Below are positions 46,216 through 56,275 of a stretch of 64,000 nt of DNA, in pieces; position 1 is the stretch's first letter; every line of letters begins with the position of its first letter. Position numbers and translations under genes: made by a program. The stretch is from Isoetes taiwanensis (taxonomy: Eukaryota > Streptophyta > Lycopodiopsida > Isoetales > Isoetaceae): NCBI GenBank assembly GCA_021234155.1, contig JAJEKV010000013.1:22925299-22989298 (forward strand). The letters are read 5' to 3'. Under the pieces are notes generated by a model. The model was not told the DNA's origin, did no database searches, and saw only the letters and a list, made by a program, of their open reading frames with translations.

Positions 46216-47345
46216 AACATAAAACAAGTTTATTAAACCAACTACCCTCTCGTGCTGAGGGTTCAGAAACTATTGCTATTGTTTTTAATTTTAAATTGAT
46301 AAAGGAACTTGTTATCTAAACACACAACTTTTGCGTTTGAATTTAAAGAGTTGTTTGTTTCTATAAAAACAAGTTCCTTTATCCATTAAAGATAAAAAAA
46401 ATAACAAAAACAGTTCCTTGATCAATCTCTAGAACTATTTTTTGTCATTTACGAACACTTAAACTGTTTAAGAATTCTTTTTTCTAACTAGGCACAAATA
46501 AAAACAGAGAGAAACTGAAGAGAAACACTTAATCTTTTTAACTACCTAAGAATCCTCTTTAGGAACACAGAGAAATAGAAGAGAAAGGGAACCTTTTAAA
46601 GAGACAACCTACTATAAACAGATAAAAATTAAGAAGTCTATTGTCAACACAAATCTTTAACCAGAGAGAAAGAAAAACAGAACCTTTAAACAGAATAGAA
46701 TAGAATGCATTTCTATCGTCCACGGAGACCAATTGGCTATGGGAGAAAAACATAGGGAATAAAAACTACAATGAATATAAATCTTTAGTTGCCATTAGGA
46801 AGCTCAGAAACTATTTAAAAAAGCTATGAAGTGATAAAAAATGCCAAAGCTCTTTCGAAACAACTTGAAAGAATTTTAAGAGATGTTTGAGCGCCCAAAT
46901 GCTTTCGAAGAAACTTCAAACCTCCTAAGACCCCTTCCCCCCTTCCCCAAAAAAAAAAAAAAAAAAGAAAGTATTACTAGTTTCTTTGAATGTTTTTACA
47001 TGAAACTCGTATAATAAAGTAATATTACTATGTGGGTTAATGTGTTGAATAACCACGACTAGTTATTTAATACAATTCATCATCGTGGTTTTGTATAATG
47101 GTTACTTTATTTAATTTATTACTAGGTTTTATTTGTATGTTTTTTATATGTAGTTCCCTAAGCAATGTGTGCAATAAACCACTATTAATTGTTAGAGGGT
47201 TTCTAACGTAGTTGGCTACATCTTTTCTCATGAATCAATGTTGTTCCATTCCATAAAGTATATGCAGTTCTAAATTAATTGCCAATGCTTTTTTTTCATC
47301 GAGATCGTGACATTAAGATAAAATCAACAATTCTTTGACAATGTA
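46216..47345. other. Stretch without a supported gene
   Basis: Very AT-rich. Contains an 18-base A-run at 46949-46966 after a C-rich patch, which may be a retroelement tail; no body recognised. Confidence 0.55.
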
Positions 47346-47591
47346 ATTAGTATTCGCTTAACAAACGAAATAAAGCACGATGAAGTTAGAAACCATTACA
47401 ATTTCGTAGATTTAATTGGTTACCCAAATCATTATGATTTTTTCCGTCAAATTATTAATTCTTTAATAATTAGTATTGGCTTAACAAACGAAATAAAACA
47501 CGATGAAGTTAGAAACCATTACAATTTCATAGATTTAATTGGTTACCCAAATCATTATGATTTTCTCCGTCAAATTATTAATTCTTTAATT
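47346..47591 (+). repeat. Tandem duplication, two copies of 123 bp
   Basis: 47346-47468 and 47469-47591 are nearly identical (a handful of substitutions, such as TATTCGC against TATTGGC). AT-rich; no coding role seen. Confidence 0.9.
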
Positions 47592-47810
47592 TACTTTACT
47601 TTATTAGCAATGGTTCATACAACAAATTATGAAATGCTTTCTAAACATTTTATTACTATTGTAGAGTAGATACAATTATAAGTTTATATACGAAACCTTC
47701 ATAAAATCAATCAAAAGATGGCATATAATAAAAAAAGAAACAAAATAATGATGATTGATTATATTGTGATGCTTGATCCTTATAAAAACATATATCAAAT
47801 AGATCAAAGG

Positions 47811-47880
47811 GCCCGGGGATTTGAACCCTCGTATTTCCATTGGCCTAGACATGCACCCACAAATCCAAGTCATACTTGTT
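47811..47880 (-). repeat. tRNA-derived (SINE-like) fragment
   Basis: On the minus strand GAGGGTTCAAATCCCCGGGC fits a T arm/B box. Upstream on that strand, GTGGGTGCATGTCTAGGCC could be a decayed A box. T-stem pairing has one mismatch and no cloverleaf can be drawn, so it is not a tRNA gene. Confidence 0.35.
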
Positions 47881-48024
47881 CGAGGACATTTGGAATTAAC
47901 AAAATTAAACTAGTGAAGAATCAAGTTCAGAATGACAATATGCTCAATGTGAAAAATTGGCATATATTAACATCTTTTTGCATTAACATTATCTTCTTTT
48001 TGGTAGTCTTTTAATATTTAGTTA

Positions 48025-48161
48025 TTATGTTTGGTGATGGGGCCTAGTCCCCAGGTTTTCGATGGGTTGTTGCCCTTGCATGTGCCGCCCCATAACTCGT
48101 TGGGTTCCCATGGACGTAAAAATTCATCTTATCTTATCTTATCTTATCTTATCTTATCTTA
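48025..48161 (+). repeat. LINE/SINE-like 3' end with (ATCTT)n tail
   Basis: A GC-richer segment (GGGGCCTAGTCCCC, then GTTGCCCTTGCATGTGCCGC) leads into seven ATCTT units (48126-48160). The arrangement resembles the other non-LTR ends in this window, which end in TTCTA or CTAT units. Confidence 0.45.
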
Positions 48162-49660
48162 TACATTAAAAAGAAATAAAAGGACATGGAGCTTCTCAAA
48201 TGCTAGCCTAGCTATAGACAAGATATTGAACCGAAAATAGAACTCCATCTGATGTTGCTGCGCAAAGACATTAAAGAGACTTGGGACATTACTAGTAGAT
48301 AGTGCTACAAATACTAATCAAAACTACAAATTTTCAAACAACATAGAAACGAACATGCACATCTTAGGCTCCTGACCTTGCAAATAAACTTCCAACGGAG
48401 GTTAGTAAAGGTTCAAAGCATTTGAGAGCCAAACATGGTAGAATGTTTAGTGGAATAAAAGTGTTCTTACCATCATATTCATTGTATACCTCTTTAAACA
48501 TCGTGGTAGCAGATAGAGCACCTCAACCCAAAAGTATTGATCTTTCGCTCCCAAAAGCCTGGAACAACACATAAATGTGGTTAAAGTGGCATGCTACTGA
48601 ATTATTCACTTGAATAAGTCTGGATTAAAGGATAGTGATCTGACATTGAAAAGAATAATAATGTCAAGGGTTAAAAGACCACACTAGGTCGATTCGACGT
48701 TCTGAGACATTCTTGCATGCAACATGAAGAGGGAAAAGCTCTTCATTTACATGCCTTACGTATATTTGGCGGACACATACATGCTTTACAAAAAGGATCG
48801 TAACCATCTACCTCATGGTATATTACAATCCCTAAATTGCCTGTAATGACAACCTCCGATAACAACAACCATACATGCAAAGAACAAAGATTGGATCACC
48901 GCCTAGCCAAACATGTCATAAAATATCTATAAATGCAAGATTACGAAGTACTAGATGCTAGAAAACAAAGTTTAGAGGCTCTACTTTGAATAAGACAATA
49001 CATGCTCTACAAAGCTAATTGGAAGGAAATGACAAGTAAACCTTGGACTTTATTGTCGCAACAGAAAGTACACTAAGTATTATGTAGACCCCAACTAGTA
49101 GATTGAAGGAAATGTAGCAGAAAAATAAGTTATCTATGTTTGATCACGATACGGAAAATATCGTTAAAGCTGTTTTATCATACCACCTATTACATTGCCT
49201 GAATGTAAATTCTAGATATTGCTTGTTATTTACGTATAGAAGCCTTGAATCAGTAAGACAAGTATAAGTCGTGAGCCACAAATGTAGAGAAAGATAAAGC
49301 ATATAGATAGTACAAAAGTACTAGCTAGATCTACACAAATATCCAGTTGCATCTCGTAATAGAACTTAATCCATTAGGATTGCAAAATTAGAAATGAAAA
49401 GCAAGATTCAACATGCATATAATAAGACCATGGATTTGCTTGACAAAGAAAATCGATGCGTACTCAAAGGCTAGATAAGACATCATTCATCACCCATGGC
49501 GGCAAAAACCCGGGAAAATAGCTTGGATGGAGCTTAGCCATGCTCGGATCGAAAGCTACGCCAGGGTCAGTGCTCTCCATGAAGAAACCTAAATTTATTC
49601 TGTTTCGCATTTAGTAAGTTACCTCAATCTTATTTTTGTTTCGCATCGTCGCATTTATTG
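48162..49660. other. Stretch without a supported gene
   Basis: AT-rich DNA with no significant frame, hairpin or element boundary that I can support. Confidence 0.55.
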
Positions 49661-49744
49661 CTTTGAGTGTGTATTATTGCTTTGCGGCCCTCAGATGACG
49701 GCATCTTCTGTGGAATATGTCCGCTGGAAAGATCCCGACCTCCA

Positions 49745-49790
49745 GTCTCGGGTCAGCATGGGGTCAAGTTGACCCCATTTAATAGGGGTG
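49745..49790 (+). repeat. Short hairpin GGGGTCAA-G-TTGACCCC
   Basis: An 8-bp perfect stem with one central base at about 49760-49776, followed by another G/C-rich half-palindrome (AGGGGTGCCCCT). Purpose unknown. Confidence 0.4.
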
Positions 49791-49863
49791 CCCCTTACAC
49801 AACACCATGGGTTGAAGCAGTATTCAGGCACACTACAGCCTATACAATACTCTTTGTTGTGGT

Positions 49864-50244
49864 ATGGGCAACATGGTGAGTACCATAAAATCTGCTGCGA
49901 TTAAGCTGAGTATTGAAGCTAGAAAGATGGGCAATAGACCAGGGATTTTAGCCTTTGAGCTTGCAAGTGCAATGTCTAAATTTATGCAACTATGGCAGTC
50001 CCTTAACGACGAGGAGGTGGGTCGCCTTAGGAGCGAAGTTATGAAGGACCAAGGCGTCCTTAAACTTGTTTCTGATAGCGAGGCTATGCTTCTAAGCCTT
50101 GCTTGCATAGAAACGCTTGAGGAACTTTCCTCTCTAGCCGCCCTTGTTGCCAGGCTTGGCCAAAGATATGAGAATGCTGCTTTGCAAGGACTTATGAGTG
50201 ATATATTGGACCACATGCTCAACAGGCTTCTAGAATCAAGTTAA
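49864..50244 (+). pseudogene. Isolated DUF3475 domain (PSI1-like), truncated
   Basis: The 126-codon frame reads GILAFELASAMSKFMQLWQS, LNDEEVGRLRSEVMKDQGVL, KLVSDSEAMLLSLACIETLE and ARLGQRYENAALQGLMSDIL. This follows the N-terminal DUF3475 domain of plant proteins related to PSK SIMULATOR 1 (usual wording ILAFE-A-x-x-M-S-K, LWQSL, GV-x-K-L-V-S, ACAE). The family normally adds a DUF668 domain and exceeds 450 residues. Here a stop comes just after the first domain and no DUF668 follows. Start: ATG at 49867, or the GTG-containing upstream frame. It could be a truncated copy or a very short paralogue. Confidence 0.65.
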
Positions 50245-50249
50245 AAACA

Positions 50250-50938
50250 AAAGCGTTCCGTTGCTCCCAAGAAAAAGAAAACAAAGGCCGATGAACTTGG
50301 GAGGTCCTACATCACAAAAAATTGTTAATCTCATCAAACTGAAGCCCCCCCTTTTTTTTGGCTCCGGAAGTGGATTAATCTGTTCAACGAGAAAAGGAAA
50401 CTAAGTTACGATTTCTGAACTCCTGAATAATGCAAGCCCAAGATCTTAGTTCTTTTGACCTATCTCTGTTCAGGGATGTTATCTGCCTACTTTCTCGATT
50501 TATCTCCATGTCACATGCTTCTGACCCATGCAACACAGTAACAGCGGAATGGCAAGATGAAGCAGCCATTTCTAGCAACAAACAGAGCTTTCAAATCGCT
50601 TCCGGCAAGCATCCGCTCAACTCAAGCCGGCCTAGCTGACATCTGCATCTGCCGAAATTAGAAGGCCGAGCCCTGGACGCCATCTGCAACAGCCCACATG
50701 CGCTCCAATCCGACCCTAGACCTTCGAAAAAAAACCTCATACAGTTCTATTCATAAACCCAGATGCCACCGTCACCACTGTACGTATTTTGCTATGAATA
50801 CCTCTATTAACCACTAACAATCTTATGTAACATCCATACAGTTTTTGATAGTGCACACATTATTCCTGAAAAAAATTGTCACTATTTTGTACGTCACTAT
50901 TTCACATTGATGGTTTTGTCACATTGATTTCAAAAAGA
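50250..50938. other. Stretch without a supported gene
   Basis: After the DUF3475 stop there is a Lys-rich scrap in one frame (about 50265-50290) and a 69-codon frame (50430-50639) with no resemblance to known families. Confidence 0.5.
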
Positions 50939-51096
50939 TAATGTTCGGGCAGAGGCTACTTTGCCTAATTACAGACCCAGATTATCTCTGATAATGGCCT
51001 CCTCTCTTGGCCTCTATAAAATTGCAATGATTCTGAAGAAATCGTTGCTTGCTTCCGCTCCAGTAAGCTAAATAGCCTCTGCCCCGAAGCATTATG
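50939..51096. mobile_element. Foldback/MITE-like element 1
   Basis: Near-perfect inverted ends: TAATGTTCGGGCAGAGGCTA at 50939-50958 pairs with TAGCCTCTGCCCCGAAGCAT at about 51074-51093 with single-base bulges. About 155 bp in all. No coding. Looks like a small non-autonomous DNA transposon; no target duplication longer than TA is visible. Confidence 0.55.
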
Positions 51097-51102
51097 TTAG
51101 AG

Positions 51103-51201
51103 AATGTGCCAGGGCAGGCAATTTCACCTGGCTCGGACCTTGGCTCGCCCTAATGGGCTCGCCAGGCCCTTACCAGGCGAAATTGCCTGCCCTGGCACAT
51201 T
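51103..51201. mobile_element. Foldback/MITE-like element 2, perfect 23-bp arms
   Basis: The arms 51103-51125 and 51179-51201 are exact inverted repeats (AATGTGCCAGGGCAGGCAAT... and its complement). Pairing continues after one mismatch with CCTGG/CCAGG. The 99-bp unit would form a strong hairpin. It begins 7 bp after element 1. Either a MITE or a hairpin-RNA source. Confidence 0.65.
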
Positions 51202-52123
51202 ACCTATATTGTAAAGTTGGAATATTTTCTTTGGTGGGCTTAGTACGCCAATGTTCAACGCCCCGATTTTAGCTATTGCATGCATCTTCTTCCAAGAAAC
51301 AAAAAGCATTATTAGTGTTATTTTCTTTAGACACGTTGCATTCAAGTGTCATGGGTACATAGAACCTCCTCAATATTTCGTCAAATCTCCCAAATGAAAT
51401 TAGGGGTATTTTGAAGAAAATGAAGGTACTTTGACAATCACATTAGAATTGGGGGCATCTTTAGAATTGGAAAGTAAAAGTTAATGTGCAAAAATTTCGC
51501 CAACATTTTCTTTTCTCTCACCATTACATTGGCAATTCGGCAACATTTTATCAACGTGCTAATCTTCATTTCAAACAAATGCTTGTTATACGGTTCGTCG
51601 GTATAATTTATTGATTACAAAAATAAACAATGGCTCTTGTTAGAGATAATTTTGCCTATGCGCAACATAGGTTCAATGATTTAATCATATTCACGTCATA
51701 GTAGAAAATTACATGCCAATAGGACCTTTTAACGTATGGAACAGTTTGAAACTTTTGGTCTAGGTCTTTAAAGCTCAAATTATAATTCTTGTAGCCGAAC
51801 TACAACCTAGTGAATTTGAAGACAAATCATTCAAAGCTTGATTCTCATATGAGGATTCTTAAAGATTTGGATTGCAATGCTTGATCTTCGCATATAAAGT
51901 GAGCTAAATGCATTTGAAAAAGAGCTATTAAAAATTATATTTGACCAAATATGGTTTGAAGCTACATGTATGTCCCTTAGTAAGTTCCACTAAATCAAGC
52001 AATCATATTGTGCATTAGCATCTTCTTGGTCTCTCACTTATCGTCATCTTATAAATATGTGTTGCCATTGCAAAGCACCAAGATTGGGGGAAAAAGCATA
52101 AATAAGAAAAGGTTGTTAAGAGC

Positions 52124-52158
<35 letters not shown>

Positions 52159-52215
52159 AACCATAGAAAATATCTAAGCAACTAAAAATAATGAAAGGAC
52201 CGTTAAAAAGCTCGC
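51202..52215. other. Stretch without a supported gene
   Basis: AT-rich, ending in a 32-base T-run at 52126-52157 that could be the reverse-oriented poly(A) tail of a retroelement. No body recognised. Confidence 0.55.
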
Positions 52216-53230
52216 ATGCCCTATTTAGACTCTGTATCCCCCAATCTGACAACAAATCCGCCATATTCATATCCGGCTTTGGCTTTGCAGTCAGATTCCG
52301 GGAAGCATCTGTTTCTGTTTCTTAGCATCTATAGGCATTTTTATTGTATTCTTGAGGCATGTTGCACTCCCAAGGCTTTGGTCGAAGGCAGATTAATCCA
52401 TGGTTGTATTTTTGAAAAAGGGCTACAGTCAGATGTTCTTGTAGCTAATGCCATTATCAACATGTACAGGTGAGAGGCTTAAAGAATCGAGGGAGATTTT
52501 TGACGAAATGCAAGATGTACAGCAAATGTGGAAGTCTGGGAGATGCTTGTGGAACTTTTAATAGGATATAAGCGAGAGATGTGTTCTCCTGGAACTTCTT
52601 CACAGAAGCATATGCTTGTGAAGGCCATCATCAAATTGCAATAAGTCTATCTCATGACATGGGAAAGGAAAAGATAAAGCTAAACAAGTCTATGTTGCTT
52701 GAAGTTCTTGAAATATGTGCCAATACTGTAAATTTGGTAGAGGGCCAGCAGATTCATGCCCTCATTCATAGCCACTTTGATATGGATATGGATTTGGGAA
52801 ATGCACTAATTAATTTGTATGGAAAATGTAGTCGCATTGTTGATGCACGTAAGGTGTTTGATGAAATGGTGTATCATGATATTGTCTCTTGGAATGCTTT
52901 GATGGCTATGTATAAGCAACAACATTATGACCATGAAGCCTTGGAGGTTTTTAGATTAATGGAGTTGAAGAGTGTTAACCGCAACAATGTCACATATGTG
53001 ACTGCTCTTGATGTACGCTCCAGTTCGGAATCTTTTGAAGTGGGAAGAAATATTCACGTGGAAATAGTGGAGCGGGGGATGGACAATGATCTGAATGTCT
53101 GAAGAGCCTTGATAAATATGTATAGGAACTGTGGCAAGTTAGAGGATTTGTTAGAGATCTTAAATAACTCTAGAAATAATGATATAGTTCTCTGCAATGT
53201 AATTAACATATTGTTCACGATAGGGACTTC
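52216..53230 (+). pseudogene. PPR (PLS class) pseudogene
   Basis: Pieces of a second PPR protein: ALVEGRLIHGCIFEKGLQSD, then VLVANAIINMYR (end of first frame at 52471); DARKVFDEMVYHDIVSWNAL and ALEVFRLMELKSVNRNNVTY in the frame 52581-53102; and ALINMYRNCGKLEDLLEILN in another frame after 53104. These are L, S and P motifs of the same general type as the gene at 31756, but not its copy. Frameshifts near 52472-52570 and a stop at 53100 disable it. No E or DYW domain. Confidence 0.75.
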
Positions 53231-53454
53231 TGCCATTGTATGATGGCAAGGGCTTATGTCATGGCCATATTATTGAAAAAAACAATTCTATATTCATTGT
53301 TGTGGCATGTTCTGAACATGTTTTTTTTTTTTGTTGGGAAAAAAAATTCAAAAAGGCATTATATGCATTTTGTGCAAATCTACATTGGATGTATATGTGC
53401 AAATCTATACACTCATTATGAGTCATCTATTTGTTAATCTGTATATGCTCATGA

Positions 53455-53831
53455 AGAAGCGCAGAGTGATAGCTTTCATTCGCACGGGTGCATATCACCT
53501 CCGCATTGAGATAGGTCGATGGACTCAGGAGGCACGCGGTACGATCCGGCCGCTGTTGCCAACAGGGGGCCATTGAGGATGAATGTCATGCCCTTCAAAC
53601 CTCGTGAGTATCTCGATCATATCCGGCACCTGTATGACCGGTTAGTTCTCCGCTGCACTGCGTACCATTGCATGTGCTATTGAACTCGACCTCGGTGGGC
53701 TTGTTGGGTTCATACCTTCGAGGTTATGGACAATGCACTCAACTATGTCATTTGGGGCGGTCTTGAATTGTTGTATATGATCGTGGACGAAGATAGCAAA
53801 GATACTTATTAATGTTAAGGTTTTTTTCCTC
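53455..53831 (+). pseudogene. LINE 3' coding end
   Basis: The frame reads IRTGAYHLRIEIGRWTQEAR and, after a shift, GAIEDECHALQTS. This is the C-terminal zinc-binding box of plant LINE polyproteins (R-T-G-x-H-x-L-x-I-E-x-G-R-W, then C-x-x-C, then EDE-H-x-L). Further on, FEVMDNALNYVIWGGLELLY continues to a stop before 53831. It directly precedes a 3' sequence ending in CTAT units. Confidence 0.55.
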
Positions 53832-53934
53832 AAAACCCTTCAAAGCAAGGGTTTTTAGTCCCCGATAGTAATATGCTTGGTGCCAAGTGGCATCCCATGG
53901 CCCGCTCTAGGGTCCTCCTAGATGGTAAAATCTA

Positions 53935-54003
<69 letters not shown>
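53935..54003 (+). repeat. (CTAT)n microsatellite, copy A
   Basis: About 17 units, at the 3' end of a LINE-like sequence. Confidence 0.95.
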
Positions 54004-54364
54004 AACATTCTCAAAGTCTTGTAACATATTAAAACATTCTCCAACCTCGTCCAGGCCTCCAAGCTTGCCAAAGGGACATTCCCAAAATTGGAACATGTCT
54101 ATATGAACTTTCAAATGAGACGCACATATTATTGCAATAATCATTTTGTATCCACAAATTAAATGAAATGTTATCACCTAACTTCATAGTTATATGTTGT
54201 TTATTTCGATATAATTAAAAATACTTCATTAGATTATTCGGTGAAGTGGTATTTATGACTCGAAAACCCTTCGAGGCAGGGGTTTTCTAATCCTGACAGT
54301 AATATGCTTGCTGCCAAGTGGCATCCCATGGCCCGCTGTAGGGTCATCCTAGATGGTAAAATAA

Positions 54365-54438
<74 letters not shown>
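54365..54438 (+). repeat. (CTAT)n microsatellite, copy B
   Basis: About 18 units, in the duplicate copy. Confidence 0.95.
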
Positions 54439-54690
54439 AACATCCTCAAAGTCTTGTAACATATTAAAAAATTCTCCAACCTCGTCCAGGCCTCCAAGCT
54501 TGCCAAAGGGACATTCCCGAAATTGGAACATGTCTATATGAACTTTCAAATGAGACACACATATTATTGCAATAATCATTTTGTATCCACAAATTAAATG
54601 AAATATTATCACCTAACTTCATAGTTATATGTTGTTTATTTTGATATAATTAGAAATACTTCATTAGATTATTCGATGAAGTGGCATTTG

Positions 54691-56206
54691 TGAAGAAGAC
54701 TTTTTGAAACTAGAACAAAAGTATAAATAAGTCAACTCATAAAGATAAATTTTCAAACCGTCAGGGTTGAAAATAATTTCAATTAGACATTGAAATCAAG
54801 TGTTTTGATAAATCTTTTTATTAACTGAAAACCATGTTATATACATTGAGTAATATTAGGCATAATAAAATTAGCTTCCAAACACGTCACAGTTTACATA
54901 ATAGTTTTAACGAGCCATTGGTAATTTGAATAAACCACTATAGTATGCATGTAATTCTACATCCACGTTTAATAACCACTATAGCAATGATAATCAACAT
55001 AGATAATTATGTCATAAACCACTATCAAGTTCCAAAACTACTATCACATATGGTTTTCTTCTACCAAAGAAATTCCTGCATGAAAAACCACATATATCAT
55101 GGTTTTTAGAGGATCCAATACTGGTTAACTATGATAGTTCATTTTTGGACTCCTTGTGGGACTTTTGTAGGCGGTAAAAATCATGCAATTGGTGGTCGGA
55201 ATGCAAGTGGCTCCCAGTTGATGTAGAATGATAAAGGGGGTGCTTAGGTTTGAAGAAGTCATAAAGCCAAGAAAAAAAAGAGGAGGAAATTTGACAGTTT
55301 GAATTTGATTTTTTAGATCCTTACTACAATATCTCATTCAAAATTTAATGGCGACCATGTACATTAAATACATATATTCTAAGCTTTATATATGTAGAAA
55401 AAGAAATTAAAACTTAATATCTTTCATCTGCTCACAAAAATCCCCATCTCTAGCTACCTTCTAATCTTTAGACTGTACTTCTTTAAAATGCCTGCCATTT
55501 ATAATATTCTTAGTGGCACATTTCTTCAAAGAATTTTGTGCCTATCCTCTTGCAAGAAGTATTTTACGTTTTTTGGTATTCAAATTAATTTCTAGATTTT
55601 TTGTTACTAACTGAAAAATTGATGTCTACAGCTAGCAAGAGAGAGCTGGTTACTAAAACCATTGCACAATTATTAAAATGAATAGAAAAATCAAAGAAGT
55701 ACCTAACAGAAGTATGATGTTGTCTTGCATTCCAGAGATAACAAAGATGCATCCTTCAGAAAAATGGGTCTGGTACTATCATGCAAGGAGTTGGAGGACC
55801 AGATCTATGTCTTTATAATGGAAAAGAATGTGAAGAAGGCAATAAGTATCTACATGTACAACATAGGAATTTAAAGCTTCAAGCCAAGACAAAACAAACA
55901 TCGTTATAAAGCATGGTTGGGCCCTTCAAGGGTCAAACCGTACAGTTAAGTCTATTTGTGAGGGGATGCCTGCACTTTGAAGAAGCTTACAGAAGAAGTC
56001 ATCCTCTAGCTTTTATATTTCCGGGTTTGGTGGTAGTGGCAGACCATTTGAGACAGGATCACTTGCCTCCAAGGCAGTGAAAGAAACAGATAGTAAAAGT
56101 GTAAACTTCTAAAGTTTAAGCATTGGTATCCTCTTGGTTTAGACGTCACAAGGAGGATACCCATGGACAAATTAATAGAATCACCTAAAGCTTTTCTATC
56201 TCTACA
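54691..56206. other. Stretch without a supported gene
   Basis: AT-rich DNA. No frame, hairpin or element end that I can support. Confidence 0.55.
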
Positions 56207-56275
56207 TAAGTAAGTAAGTAAGTAAGTAAGTAAGTAGAATTTTATTGTCAATTGACCCGGGGGTCTTGTGACATA
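56207..56275 (-). repeat. (ACTT)n microsatellite with LINE/SINE-like end
   Basis: On the minus strand GTCACAAGACCCCCGGGTCA leads into AATTCTACTTACTT and seven ACTT units (56236-56207). The pattern (GC-richer segment, then a short tandem tail) repeats that of other non-LTR ends in this window. Confidence 0.5.

Larger units (their letters stand above)
53832..54690 (+). repeat. 431-bp tandem duplication including (CTAT)n
   Basis: Copy A (53832-54262) and copy B (54263 to about 54690) share a stem-loop start (AAAACCCTTC...GGGTTTT), the sentence GCCAAGTGGCATCCCATGG, a CTAT run and over 200 bp of downstream AT-rich flank, with few differences. Since flank and tail are both duplicated, this is a DNA-level duplication and not two independent retroelement insertions. 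Confidence 0.9.

Noticed and set aside
47811-47880. tRNA gene
   Set aside because: A T-arm is present, but no acceptor stem, D arm or anticodon arm can be paired.
53935-54438. CRISPR-like arrangement of repeats
   Set aside because: These are perfect CTAT microsatellites within a tandem duplication; no spacer structure, and the DNA is eukaryotic.
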